From Welwitschia mirabilis (taxonomy: Eukaryota; Gnetophyta; Gnetopsida; Welwitschiales): a stretch of 42,597 nt of DNA. The notes beneath the pieces were generated by a model that worked only from the letters and a program-made list of their open reading frames with translations, ran no database searches and was not told the origin of the DNA. Shown in pieces: positions 1 through 11,897 of the stretch (positions within the stretch are counted from its first letter, which is position 1; each line of letters begins with the position of its first letter). The stretch spans positions 128,263,384 to 128,305,980 of the forward strand of contig JBOZIK010000001.1 in assembly GCA_051453625.1 (NCBI GenBank). The letters run 5' to 3'. Position numbers and translations under genes: made by a program.

Positions 1-125
1 TATTTTAAATCTTATAATGTGTTAATAGAGTCTAAATAGGATTTGATCCTAGGTTCCATTGTGCATGTTAGTTATTAGTACTAAAAAAAAATATTATGGT
101 TAATTAGGGTAGTTAAAGTTGGGGT

Positions 126-1088
126 GTTACATAAGCATTAGTATTTCATAGCTGGTCATCAAGGGGATCGACCAGACCTAGAGTAGCATTTACCCTTTTA
201 TTAGTAAGGGGTCAATCGGACATTTATGAGATCAAACAGACCTAGAACAGAAAACTATGTTGGATATTTTCTTAACCAAGAGGATGACTAGATAAATAAG
301 TGGGTCACTGGATAAGCACTTGACTGGACCCTAATGGATCAACCAGACATGAAGCCTTAAGAAACAAGATTTGACCAGAAGAACACAAGTGTGACCGATT
401 TAAGTAACGACACTAGATGAAGTTGACCAAACTTTTGAGGGATCAACTGGTCATGAGGGAAATAGGATTTTTCTAGTCTCTATGTATCCATCTTATGTTC
501 ATTGGAAGATTTTTTTACTTGTACAAATCCTAAAAGTCTTCCACTATATATTTTTCAAGAGTTAAAATAATTGTGCCACTTTTGAATCTTGTTGAAATCA
601 TTCGTTGTACTCATTGGCATCTCATACCTGACCAAAGAAGAACTAAGAACTATTGTTATCATTACATACTTGATCAATTCTATTATACTCTATACTTTTA
701 ATTTGTACCATCTTCTGAAGAAAGTGCATCAATACTATTCTTGAGCTAAAGATTGGCATTTTGGCATACCATTATCACTAATTTTCTTTTTTGTAAAAGG
801 TTGAGACTGAGCCTCAAAAAAGTCTATTTGTAAAGGTTATAGGTGAACTTGGAATGCCTAGAAAGAGTTTAATGGAAATCCAGATCAGGCTTGGATAGAA
901 GCTGATCATTGAGAGTGGAGTAGGGGGTTTCCTAAACCATTATAAATTTTATATTCTTCTCATTGGTATTTTTATGCTTGTTGTTCTTTAATTTTTCAGA
1001 ATAGTTTCAGTTTACTTGCACAAGTTTTTAGTGTTCATTTCAAGCAAAATTATTTTTGTGAACCACCCAAAGAGTTCTCGATCCTACA
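126..1088 (+). mobile_element. Copia (SIRE/Maximus-like) LTR, plus strand
   Basis: The right part (about 790-1088) has the order I associate with SIRE-type LTR ends: a motif relating to AGTGGAGTAGG...AAACCATTATAAAT, a T-rich stretch, then CTCGATCCTACA at about 1078-1088. A degraded sequence reminiscent of an initiator tRNA-Met primer site follows. The reverse complement of 38.46-38.83 kb carries the same landmarks. The left boundary is a guess: GTTGGGG followed by TGTTACATAA at 126 could be a polypurine tract plus LTR start. The 150-460 part is full of imperfect GACCAG/GATCAAC words on both strands. Confidence 0.4.
803..838 (-). repeat. Single copy of the 36-bp Copia LTR unit
   Basis: Read on the minus strand this is one complete 36-bp unit beginning AACCTTTACAAATAGACT and ending GGCTCAGTCTC, followed by the start of a second (AACCTTTTACAAA). 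The same unit is tandemly repeated at 38677-38828. Confidence 0.6.
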
Positions 1089-1484
1089 AATAGTGCATGC
1101 TAAAGGAACACCTATAATTATGATTTTTCATTATCTTTTAGTAGTGTTTAACATGTACTCATTATGGCATTTTGTTGTTTCTCTAGCATTTTATAATTTA
1201 TTTATTATTATAAATGAAAGTGAACCCAGTGACTAAGAAAAGTAATGATGGAGTTTAAGGAATCATAATCATTTTTCAAGAAGATTCATGACTCGTATGT
1301 GTCCATCAAAATTCTTAATATGTTTTAGATTCCTTCATCTCATATAAATAGGATTTTTTTTCTCCTTAGTCTTATTCTTTTGAAGATATTCTAGTCTTAA
1401 ACTATTAGAGACATTCTACCTTGGAGGCTTGGAATTCTTTGGAGCTTAAGGAATAGTAATCTTAAAGCTTGAAAATCTTCACCT

Positions 1485-2000
1485 CATATGGTCCTATGTA
1501 TTTCCTAAACCTTGTATTGTTTACATTTAATTTCTTTTATATCTCATATGATTCTTATCATTTTCTTAAATCTTTTATATGGTTGTAGTGTTACTTTTAT
1601 GTTAGGTATAATCCCATTATCCTTTATATGATCTTAAGAAATTTGTATATATCTTGTATGGTCCTAAGTAATTCTTGAATTTCTTATATAATCCTAGTTA
1701 TTGCATTTCTAGTATGGTCAAAAGTTCTTGCATTTTTAGTATGGTCCTAAATTATTTTATTACTTGTATAATCCTAAGTTCTCACATTTCTTATATGATC
1801 TAGTAAATTTCTTACTATCTTATATGGTTCATGTTTTCTTACATCTTTTACATGGTTCTAGTGTCATCTTGCATCTCATTTATGATTTTCTTATATTCCT
1901 ACATATTTTGATGTCTAGTATTTCTCTTGAGTACATACATAGCCTTTCATTTTCTTGTAAATGTTTTCTTTCATACCTTACATGGCTCTATTAAATTCTT
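1485..2000 (+). repeat. Degenerate tandem repeat, unit about 28 bp
   Basis: A word like TTATATGGTCCTAAGTT followed by a T-rich stretch recurs every 26-32 bp, for example near 1654, 1685, 1711, 1739, 1767, 1793, 1822 and 1850. Units are strongly diverged, so this is an old minisatellite. A 76-residue open frame inside it is an accident of the low-complexity sequence. Confidence 0.6.
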
Positions 2001-4319
2001 ACTCTCTTATTTTATGACCATTGTTTCCCCTTTAAATAAGCTTTATGTTAGCCCTGTTTCTGTGACTTGTAATACTTGTTAACCTTAATTGTTTGGTTAG
2101 GCTTTTTTTCTAGGTACTCATTATCTTTTGAGTTAGAATTTTTCTGCTTAAATGGAGAAATAGCTTAAAAATATTCATTCCTTGGAAAATATCCTTAACA
2201 CTTAAGAAGTTAAGATTATGAACCTAGTATTGTCTTTTCTTGATAAAAACATGTCTTTTTATAACTCTAAAACCTTCCTTATGAAAATGAGAATTCATAG
2301 ATCATCAAATGAATTAATGGAAAAATAAAAGTATAGATCATTAAAGGAGTTAAAAAATAAGACTATAGATCACCAAATCAGGAATTAAGAATGATAATTC
2401 ATAGATTGTCAAATGAGGCAGTGGAATAAGGAACATAAAATATAACTAGTCTATCTCATCTCCATTTCCATTAAATTCAAACATTTGATAATTTAGAGTA
2501 GTTATTCTTATCTCTTCTCAAGCTAGTCCATATTTGGATTTTCTTACCTTAATCTTTACCTTCCCAGGGGACTCTAATGACTTCATTGTTTTCATACCAT
2601 ATTGTTTATGCAAGATTAGATGCTAGCATGTAATCTAGCCACTAATAAAGGAATGTTTGATGCTACTATTTTGATCTATATTTTGTAATTATATTAATTT
2701 ATTTATTTTATGCATTATGTATTTTCAATTTGTATTAAGGCTAGATTTGTGAACTAGCTCTTATGTTTTAACTTGTGTGGTGGAATTATTATTATTGGAA
2801 TTTTTCTATGGCTATTAGGTAAACATTGTAACTTCCCTCTTAACTTATTACTCTATTTTATATTAACTTGCAGATTGAGTTTAATGGTTAATAGTTGTAA
2901 TTGTGGGCTTTTCTTCATCATGTTGCTATCATAATTATTATAATAATTACCACCCCATAATTATTAGTGTAACCTTTACTTCATAGTTATTTTTGTAGCT
3001 GTCACTCTATAATTATTATAAATAAGGATTTTATATTTTGATAGTTGACCAAGATTCATTAGGACAAAAATATTTTCATAATGTAATTCTTTGAAGAAAT
3101 TCTTGTAAATGATATTATTACATTTCAAATAGAGAAAAACTTTAAGTTGGGCATAAACTTGGCCATTAATCTTAATTACCACATTTAAAAATATTAATAC
3201 ATTAGTTTTATGCTATTAAAAATGTGGATGTGACATTTTGATATCAAAGCAACATTTGTTATTTTTTTGGCTAAAAACTGTGAACTTTACATCATTAAAA
3301 CAAGAAGGATCTAGAGTCTTTCAATGTTGCACATAACCAAAATCTCTATTTTTGATAATCAAACCTTTTTTAATATAGAAAATAGACATAAATTCATTGC
3401 TTTAAAGCATGAACTAACAAAAAAATATTTCATAAGTTAAAATGTAATCCTAAAAGATAAACCTGCATGGAAGTAAAACCTTAAAATTTATATTTGATTC
3501 AAGCATAGAAACCAGGTTGTCAGGGTAAAAATTTCCTAGCCAAGAACTTTAAAATAATCTAGATCTAGAGTAGAAAAGCATAATCATATGAAAGGTGACA
3601 TTCAAAAGGATAAGGATGTAGCACTAGCAAAAACACCCTAAAATGAATATTTGATTATCTTTTCATATGTTGTACACGATTCAAGCCATCCTATGCATCA
3701 CTGCATCCAATAATATCATTTCCATGGTAAATCTATAGCATAATAGTTATGGACATTCTTATCCTACTTAACATATGCTAAACAAAAACCACACTACTTT
3801 GATGTCCCTAAAGCTTCCTATTGAGTAGCTATTCCTTATCTAATTTTATGAAATTTAACCTATAGTTCATGAAAAATGCATGATAGAATCTTGTTCATTT
3901 AAGTGTGAAATTAAGATAATCACTTAATCACATTCCTTGACTCATACGAGAGGCTTGATCAACACAAAAATATATATAATATTTTGTTCAAAGTACTTAC
4001 TTTGGAACCCTACATTTCACATGCACCTACTAGAGGAAAGAGAAAATAGGAGAGAATAAATAAAAAGAAATATTTTTGCTTTTAATAATTCTCCAAAATT
4101 TTATACTATAGTATACATTACAACATTAGAGTGACTTCCAAGTTAGTAATGTAATGCTCAACAAGATGAAGATGAAACACATTAAGCAAAACATGTAATA
4201 TAATCTTAAGAGGCCTTTTCTAGGGAAAATTGTCAAAACTTTAATTAGACATTTAAAAAAAATGTAATTAAAAGTTCTAAAATTCCACAATAAGTAATAC
4301 AACTTCTAGAACTTACTTA
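2001..4319. other. AT-rich stretch without recognisable gene
   Basis: No long frame, RNA gene or clear repeat border was found on either strand. It is probably eroded repeat DNA. Around 2930-3020 the words ATAATTATTA recur and could form weak hairpins. Confidence 0.5.
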
Positions 4320-5519
4320 TAGAGAAAAACTCTAATTTAATTTTAAAAATAAGGTATTATAGATTAGACTTTATGAAAAAATATAGATGAATGCATTATC
4401 TAAAATAAAACTAAAAATTTACAAAGAATTCTAAATTTTAATTTTCCTAGGAATAATTAGGAAAAGGCCAATTAAGACAAATTATAAAACACTAAACAAA
4501 CCAGAGGCTTTCCTAGGATTTTATAAAGTTACAACAAAAATAAATGCTTAAAGATAATACTTATCTAGGAAAAAAGGCTAAACATGGATAATGAAACATT
4601 TTTATAAATGGTAATGTATATTTCAATAAGAGAGATAGAAAAAATGACATTAGCATATTACAAAAACAAAGTAAAAAATGTTTTGAATTGATATAGTAAC
4701 TTTTTAAAGTGAAAAGACATCTTTTTATGAAAGGGACTTATCACGAACCTCTTAAAGCATCCTATTGGATGGAAAATGATATGGGAGTGAACTAGTTTTA
4801 TGGAAAGTGATGTGCAAAATGATTAAATTGGAGAAATAATGATAAATGTTAGCTAAAATAATTGAAAGCAATATAGTATTGAAGAAAATAAAAGAGACTA
4901 ATTAACTTGAAGATGATTAATTCTTTTGGAGTATAGATTTAATAGGTTTTTTAAGTGGTGTTATAGCATCATTCGAAGATTTTCTTCTTATTTTTTTTGT
5001 GGTTGGAGTGGGTTAGAAGGGTTTGAGGAGGTTAGGAGTTTACATTGATTTGAGTTATATAAATAGGTCTTAGATCTAATTTTGACCTTGAATCCTTCAT
5101 ACATGAAAAATTAACAAATTTGACATTGTCAAAAGGCTAGAAATGATTGAAAACAAGTTGTAAAGATCTTGAATTAACTCTAAAGCTTAAATATAATGTA
5201 GATTACATAATAACATAATAGGAATTCATTAGAGGTTATCTTGATCATGGAGAACTCTCCATCAGCAATTCAATGATCATGGAAATCATAGTCAAAAGGA
5301 ATATGATATTACCAATAAAGTTTATATCGCATGATCAAAATCATAATCAAGATCACATGTAAGCATAGGATGCTTATATGAGGATCTTAAAGGTCTTTAG
5401 CTCTTCATGATTATCTTACTGCATCCTTGCTCTAGCATGTTATTATTGTTACTACCCATAGTTATCACTATCATCATTGAAAGATGCTCTATAAAGTGTC
5501 CAAAAGAATTGCAATTTGA
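4320..5519 (+). repeat. 1.2-kb direct duplication, left copy
   Basis: Matches 5622-6817 from end to end with scattered single-base differences (a few percent by eye) and small indels. The right end stops two bases before the N run and the partner begins at the first base after it. This is what two unmerged contig ends, such as two alleles, would look like, although a true tandem duplication is possible. No gene is visible in it. Confidence 0.85.
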
Positions 5520-5521
5520 AT

Positions 5522-5621
5522 NNNNNNNNNNNNNNNNNNNNNNNNNNNNNNNNNNNNNNNNNNNNNNNNNNNNNNNNNNNNNNNNNNNNNNNNNNNNNNN
5601 NNNNNNNNNNNNNNNNNNNNN
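5522..5621. other. Assembly gap (100 N) at the duplication joint
   Basis: Exactly 100 N, a standard placeholder length. It separates the two copies of the 1.2-kb repeat. Confidence 0.95.
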
Positions 5622-6817
5622 TAGAGAAAAACTCTAATTTAATTTTAAAAATAAGGTATTATAGATTAGACTTTATAAAAAAATATAGATGAAAGCATTA
5701 TCTAAAATAAAACTAAAATTTTGCAAAGAATTCTGAATTTTAATTTTTCTAGGAATAATTAGGAAAAGGCAAATTAAGACAAATTATATAACACTAAACA
5801 AACCAAAGGCTTTCTTAGGATTTTCTAAAGTTACAACAAAAATACATGCTTAAAGATAATACTTATATAGGAAAAAAGGCTAAACATGGATAATGAAACA
5901 TTTTTAGAAATAGTAATGTATATTTTAATAACAGAGATGGTAAAAATGACATTAGCATATTACAAAAACAAAGTGAAAAATATTTTGAATTGATATAGTA
6001 ACTTTTTAGAGTGAAAAGACATCTTTTTATGAAAGGGACTTATCACAAACCTCTTAAAGCATCCTATTGGGTGGAAAATGATATGGGAGTGGACTAGTTT
6101 TATGGAAAGTGATGTGAAAAATGATTAAATTGGAGAAATAATGACAAATGTTAGCTAAAATAATTGAAAGAAATATAGTATTAAAGAAAATAAGAGAGAC
6201 TAATTAACTTGAAGATGATTAATTTTTTTGGAGGATAGATTTAATAGGTTTTTTAAGTGGTGTTATAGCATCTTTAGAAGATTTTCTCCTTATTTTTTTG
6301 TGATTGGAGTGGGTTAGAAGGGTTTGAGGAGGTTGGAAGTTTACATTGATTTGAGTTATATAAATAGGTCTTGGATCTAATTTTGACCTTGAATCCTTCA
6401 TACATGAAAAATTAACAAATTTGACATTGTCAAAAGGCTAGAAATGATTAAAAACAAGTTGTAAATATCTTGAATTAACTCTAAAGCTTAAATATAATGT
6501 AGGTTGCATAACATAATAGGAGTTCATTAGAGGTTATCTTGATCATGGAGGACTCTTCATCAGCAATTTAGTGATCATGGAAATCATAGTCAAAAGGAGT
6601 ATAAGATTACCAATAAAGTTTATATCGCATGATCAAAATTATCATCAAGATCACATGTAAGCATAGGATGCTTATATGGTGATCTTACAGGTCTTTAGCT
6701 CTTCATGATTATTTTACTGCATCCTTGCTCTAGCATGTTATTATTGTTACTACCCATAATTATCATTATCATCATTGAAAGATGCTCTATAAAGTGTTCA
6801 AAAGAATTGCAATTTGA
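5622..6817 (+). repeat. 1.2-kb direct duplication, right copy
   Basis: Second copy of 4320-5519. Beyond 6817 the sequence continues uniquely, and upstream of 4320 the left copy also has unique sequence, as expected for overlapping contig ends. Confidence 0.85.
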
Positions 6818-8677
6818 CTATTTTCATGAGAATTTACCCAAGTACATGAATATTTGGTAAAAGAACTCTAAGTGTAGAAAGCGAAGTGTAAGATTCTACC
6901 ACATTGCTTCACTTCAAACTTCTTGTAATTTCATATGGCTTGTTAATCAATCTCTGTATTTAGAACTAATACATTAAATTGAGTAGAGTGTTATGTTTTT
7001 ATCCATTTTATTGTAATTTTTATTTAAGGTATAGATATATACCCTTATCCTATTTTTAATGTACATCTCATTGGTAGTATAAATATTTTCTTAGGTAGGA
7101 TATTAAACTCATGAACTCTCGTAGTACTACTGCCTATTTAACTGTATAAATCTTATCATCAAAATACTTTTTCCCACTTTAATCAAAAAATTCAATAGAG
7201 TAATGAGTTTTAAAACAATTTCAAAAATAGTTTTATCTTATTTAAATGAGAAATAATTCACTGTGAATTTATGAAATCTAGTTTTCTCCATTAATAAAAA
7301 TAATTGAAACATTAGATGCATGAGATCATTTATGTTCATTTCTTTATCACTTTTTTTTCCCCTATATAAGAGATACATGAATATAAAAAAGTAAAGGACA
7401 TAAAAACAAATGGTTTCCTAGTTAATTTGGAAGTCAAAAAGAGTATTGCATTATTATGCAAACAATGAACTAACTTGTTCAACCTTTATACATTTTTCTA
7501 ATTTTCTAGACTGTTTTTAATCAATGTGTTTCTTGTGATTTAATCTATGAATTTAAGTTAGACTTATTGCAGGATTCAACATCATTAGTATAAATCACAT
7601 GCAAGACCTAGACATTTAGTGATCAACTCTTGGGCTAGTAGAAATGACTCATGGATTTTTCCTTCTAGTCAATAAGTACAATAACCTTAGAAAATGTGAT
7701 ATAATTTCACATGAATTAGTTTTTTTAAGAGAGTAAAATCTAATTTTTAGTTTTCACATTCTTTAAAATCAACTCTTATTTTATTATTTTAGTTATTTAA
7801 TATTTTTTTTCTATTGTTTCTTTCCCCCTAATTTTAAGAGATTTAAGATTTGTCTATTATATCACATTAGGATTTTTTCCCCCAATGTGAGATTTAAGAC
7901 CTATAGTAGGCCTTGAAATTATGTGAGTTTTGTAAGATCTTTTATAATTTCTTAATTTATTCTCAAACATTTGTTTAATATCTTTTGATTTGGATAGTTT
8001 TTTCTTCATGTTTGAGTTGTTAGATTAAAAGTTGTTCTACCTTTTCATATCTCAAAAGTTGAAAAATATGGATATCATCAACAAAGTGTTTTTCAATATT
8101 ATCTAGAATCAAGTTTAAGCATTTTTATAATTTATTTACACCACAAAAAAAAAGCCACATTATTAAGTATAATCATGTACATCTAACCAAATTCTACCTA
8201 CACCACATTCCGATATAACTTCTCTCTATTTAAATGTATTATAGTACCACAACATTTTAGATCATGTTGTGAATTTACCTTAAGTTCATAATCAAACAAT
8301 TATAAATCTACTCATGGATGGAGCACAAATTCTAAAGCTTGTTTTATGTAAGGTTGGAATATGACATGTTTTTTATCATTTAAAATGCTATTCTGATTTA
8401 AATGTCCAAAGGCATATTTAAAAGATACATATAATTTTATAAACCTATTAACATACTGATTTGGATTTTAGAGTGTATACTTGGCAAGCACAGTACACTT
8501 TAAACTACTCATTAATTATTTAATGATTAGATATGCTGTTTATAACTAAGTGTAAGGTTGTGATAACTATGGCATTCACTTTTTAATCTCTCAACCTTCA
8601 ACTCTCCTCTTTCACTTTGAAATTAAAAATTTAAATTTGCAATTCCATGTTTTCTTTTTTACCCCTTTTTTTTTGTT
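6818..8677. other. AT-rich stretch without recognisable gene
   Basis: I see no open frame of note, RNA gene or repeat structure. CpG is nearly absent, as in the repeat DNA on either side. Confidence 0.5.
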
Positions 8678-8726
8678 GGGAGGGAAGGGGAAGCGGTCAA
8701 GGAGGGGTTAAGGGGGAGGGGGAGGG
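8678..8726 (+). other. G-run cluster, potential G-quadruplex
   Basis: Seven runs of three or more G lie in 49 bp. The last four (8704-8707, 8712-8716, 8718-8722, 8724-8726) have loops of only 4, 1 and 1 bases, a canonical G4 pattern on the plus strand. It stands out in very AT-rich surroundings. Confidence 0.65.
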
Positions 8727-9427
8727 TGGTAGAGACAAATAACTTTTTTATGACTCAACAACACTCATCAACACTCATGTTTGAAGTTAGGATTGTTACA
8801 AATTGTTAAAATAACAATGGGAGGTAACTTCTAGAATCAAGCATTACAGGTAAGTGATGCGATACATATTTTTTAGATATCATCAAATCTCATTACTCCT
8901 TTATGATGTTTTACATTATGACAATAATGGCTTGGATATATGAAAAATAATAAAAATATGCACATTTACCCTTCGCACATAAAGGAGGCATATATCTTAA
9001 AAACATTTAATTAATACAAACATTCATAACATCTTTGCTTTGTTTAGATTATTGTAGATTAATGTGACCTTAGGCCATAGCACTTTATCAATGTTGTCTA
9101 CGATATGTCCATATTTACCATTTTTTATAACATCAACCTAAAGATTTTGTTCGATATAGTTTATTGCCATGCAAGTGCTAAGCCACTCTAAGATAAAAAT
9201 CCATATAAGACACATTGCGATAAGCTTTTTCCGTGCACCTAGTCATTCCTAAAGCTTTTCCAAAGGTAAAAGCATATTCATCAGACCTAGTCCCTAAATG
9301 TAACCAGAGAGAAGAGTCACACCCTTTTCCTCTAAAATGAAATGCCTAGTTATTCCTAAATATCATCACTAGAAACTCACAACAAAACACGAATTTTTAA
9401 AATAGTTAAAATTTTCACGTCGTAAAA
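8727..9427. other. Gene-free stretch with rising CpG
   Basis: No coding or RNA feature was found. CpG becomes more common from about 8.9 kb toward the island at 10.7 kb. Confidence 0.4.
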
Positions 9428-9577
9428 TTGCAACTAGGTTAATACATTTACACAAATAATTATGCATATAGCACTATCATCCTTATCATACAAACATTCT
9501 TGTTGCAACTAGGTTAATACATTTACACAAATAATTATGCATATAGCACTATCATCCTTATCATACAAACATTCTTG
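9428..9577 (+). repeat. Perfect 75-bp tandem duplication
   Basis: Copies 9428-9502 and 9503-9577 are identical by eye. Directly after, a shorter imperfect repeat (CATACAAACATTC... then TCACTCRTTTTAACC) occurs twice up to about 9620. It is either very recent or an assembly effect. Confidence 0.85.
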
Positions 9578-9620
9578 TCACTCGTTTTAACCATACAAAC
9601 ATTCTGTCACTCATTTTAAC

Positions 9621-10739
9621 CCCGTGTTAGCAGTTATCCATAAAGCAATGGTAAAAAGATTTAGAAAAGATTTTCTAGTTTGCACTATCCATAAAGTAAT
9701 GTTAAACAGCCCTATTATTTAATAGTTACGCACACAGCGTTCGATCATTTTAAGTTATACCAATCCATCCCATTTTATGACCTTTTTTCCGATATTTTGC
9801 ATATAGCCTTATATGGCCAATGGGGGCTACATTCCCTGTCTTATGCACTTGCATCAACTTTTAATCTTAATACTATTTTGATTTTTAAAAGATTTGTTAT
9901 CAGATTATTGATTTTTTTATTAGATTATTTTATTAGATTATGACTAACATCTAGAATATTTTATTATTGTTGCAATCCGTCCTTTGACCGTCAAATTAAA
10001 AATTAAATAAAGAAAAGAGTTCACTTATCATCATTACCGTTTGCTTTAATCACATCACTTCTTTAGCTTTTTGTTAAGCGTATAGTCTTCCATAATTGTC
10101 TTCATAGTTTTATAATATTTGTTTTTACGCTTTTTGACTAAATGGCGTTATTCAAGTTATTTACTAATCCATCATTTTATTATTTTAACTCCAACTTGTT
10201 ACCGAAAAAAAATTCTTAAGACGCTAAAGCGCTTTAGATTAGCAGGTACTATAAAACCTTGCGTGATACTCTGGACTATGCATTTAAAAGGTGATTATAC
10301 TTCTAAAAGAAGATACCATCTCCTAATGGGTTGATACAGTCCAAAAAAATCAAGTTTGGACATACTTTTTCTTTTAAGAATATCCTTTTCAAGAACACGT
10401 CCTTATCAATACTTTATTTTTTTACAGATGGCCATTTATTTTAACACAACTTTAAGCATTTTGATTTACAATGCTTTGAAAATTTAGAAATTTAATTCTC
10501 CACTAACTTTAATATGGTTACCATTTTTCCAACTTTCCGAGAAGCGAAAGCCTATTCAACCCATTCAACACAGTTACCAATTTACATTTTACCCACCTCT
10601 TATTATTACATTCGATAATTAGTCAAGTGTGCTTATCCACTCATTCTTACCCCACTGCGTAACTTCCAAATTTTAGTAAAGCTGACTCGTATATGCTATT
10701 GTTCTTGCATGCTAATTTTATTGATAAAGTTATCCATTC
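9621..10739. other. Gene-free stretch left of the CpG island
   Basis: No supported gene. A 71-codon frame on the plus strand (10119-10334) has no recognisable motif and no promoter context, and I do not call it. Confidence 0.4.
10717..10722 (-). terminator. Candidate polyadenylation signal
   Basis: AATAAA on the minus strand, about 410 bp downstream of the stop codon at 11131 and just outside the CpG-rich part. It is the nearest canonical signal I noticed. Plant signals are loose, so an earlier site is possible. Confidence 0.25.
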
Positions 10740-11130
10740 AGTGTCACAGTCCCTTCGAACCAGTCCTCACTGGTAAACAAACCACGTTCTTCAGACCAAC
10801 CTTCATGCAATTCTTGAGTTCAAACGAGTCTGGCATTGAAATTATAATCTGAGATGCAGCATTACAAACATACCATACACATAACATAAAGATGAGAGAT
10901 ATATACAAATGAGCAGATGCATCAAACAGAGTATGCAATGTAGGGCATTCAATACAGACATAGACGGCACGCAATGACGCACACACACAACACAACTGCA
11001 GAGAACGAAGCCCTACCAGAGCGCTACGCAAGGAACACACTCAAAACGCTACTACAGTAGATAAAAAGAACCGTTCTTTTTTCCAGCAAACAGTATTTGA
11101 AGATAAAGTTCGCAGAGATCGGTGCAAGCG

Positions 11131-11748
11131 CTACGGAGATGTAGAGCCGGAGGCGGAGCCACGAACAACGGGAAAGAACGACGGATTCCGAACGGCGTTC
11201 TTAAGATTTGGAGAAAGCGATCGAGACTTGAAATCATTGTTATGCACTTTCACAGGAACCGACGGCACATCTGCTCGGCGAGCCACATACAGCCTTCTGT
11301 TATCGTCGCTATAAAGGCCGCCGTCTTTGCCTGTGTGGACTTTCAGAGGACCCATCTCGCTTATGTTCAGTTTTCCCGACTTTATATCTCTGATGGCGTC
11401 GTCAACTGCTCCTCCCTTCGAGAATGAGCCCTTAATACTTCCTTGCGTGAATCTCAGACTGGCCGGACTCACAGTGGATGTTTTGGGTGACGAACCAAAG
11501 TCCTTGGTAGCATTTGCAGAGCCCTTGCCTCCACCACCACCACCAGGCCTGGTGCTACTGCCACCGCCGGACCTCAGGCCTCCGCCACCGCCGGACCAGA
11601 GACCTCCGACACCGCCGGATTTACCTCCTCCTCCGCCGGACCTGTGGCCTCCGCCACCGCCGGATTTAACTCCTCCTCCGCCGGACCTGTGGCCTCCGCT
11701 ACTGCCGGCTTTCCCTCCCCCGGCGCTTGACGATGAGTTTCTCGGCAT
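11131..11748 (-). CDS. Gly-rich repeat protein with a C-terminal LYSxDNRRL domain (205 aa, intronless as read)
   Basis: Function is unknown. Residues 1-18 are Ser/Gly-rich. Residues 20-64 are three 15-residue units (HRSGGGG.KSGGGGG type), encoded by a matching 45-bp DNA repeat, and Gly-rich sequence continues to about residue 77. Residues 99-158 look folded: they begin RFTQGSI, carry a SGKLNISEMGPLKV stretch and end with LYSDDNRRLYVARR. That pattern recalls small ParB/sulfiredoxin-like domains, but this is a resemblance from memory, not a search result. The tail (159-205) is basic and Ser/Pro-rich. No signal peptide or membrane segment is seen. I chose the ATG at 11748 because a TATA box (11808-11815) lies about 60 bp upstream; the longer frame opening at 11922 would start upstream of that TATA box. 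The codons are GC- and CpG-rich, unlike everything around. An RNA- or DNA-associated Gly-rich protein is possible but unproven. Confidence 0.72.
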   Translation of the reverse strand: MPRNSSSSAGGGKAGSSGGHRSGGGGVKSGGGGGHRSGGGGGKSGGVGGLWSGGGGGLRSGGGSSTRPGGGGGGKGSANATKDFGSSPKTSTVSPASLRFTQGSIKGSFSKGGAVDDAIRDIKSGKLNISEMGPLKVHTGKDGGLYSDDNRRLYVARRADVPSVPVKVHNNDFKSRSLSPNLKNAVRNPSFFPVVRGSASGSTSP

Positions 11749-11807
11749 ACTGCGCGCTCTCCTCAGGCACTTCAAGATGGATGCTTCTTCCTCCCTTACG
11801 GGAAGCG

Positions 11808-11815
11808 TATTTATA
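11808..11815 (-). promoter_or_regulatory. TATA box of the Gly-rich/DNRRL gene
   Basis: TATAAATA on the minus strand, about 60 bp upstream of the ATG at 11748. With the usual 25-32 bp spacing, transcription would start near 11780 and leave a 5' leader of about 30-40 bases. It decides between the two candidate starts of the reading frame. Confidence 0.6.
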
Positions 11816-11869
11816 GAAAACCCCAGAAGAGAATGCAGTGTGAAACGTTGCAAACTCGTAAATTTCGGT

Positions 11870-11897
11870 GGACGTTTGTCCTTTTGACGTGTGACGT
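11870..11897. promoter_or_regulatory. Cluster of ACGT/TGACG motifs upstream of the TATA box
   Basis: Within 28 bp there is an interrupted palindrome GGACGTTTGTCC (11870-11881), then TGACGT at 11885 and again at 11892 (plus-strand reading). Two TGACG cores 7 bp apart and three ACGT cores resemble plant bZIP/TGA-factor sites. The cluster lies 55-90 bp upstream of the TATA box, a normal position for activator sites. Regulation is inferred from motif and position only. Confidence 0.4.

Noticed and set aside
10744-11040. 98-codon minus-strand frame, Cys/Leu-rich
   Set aside because: It lies downstream of the stop of the Gly-rich gene in the likely 3' UTR. No family resemblance or separate promoter was found.
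11327-11887. 186-codon Pro-rich open frame on the plus strand
   Set aside because: It is the complement of the Gly-rich repeat region. GGC/GGN codons read as Pro codons on the other strand, and there is no promoter or conserved motif in that direction.
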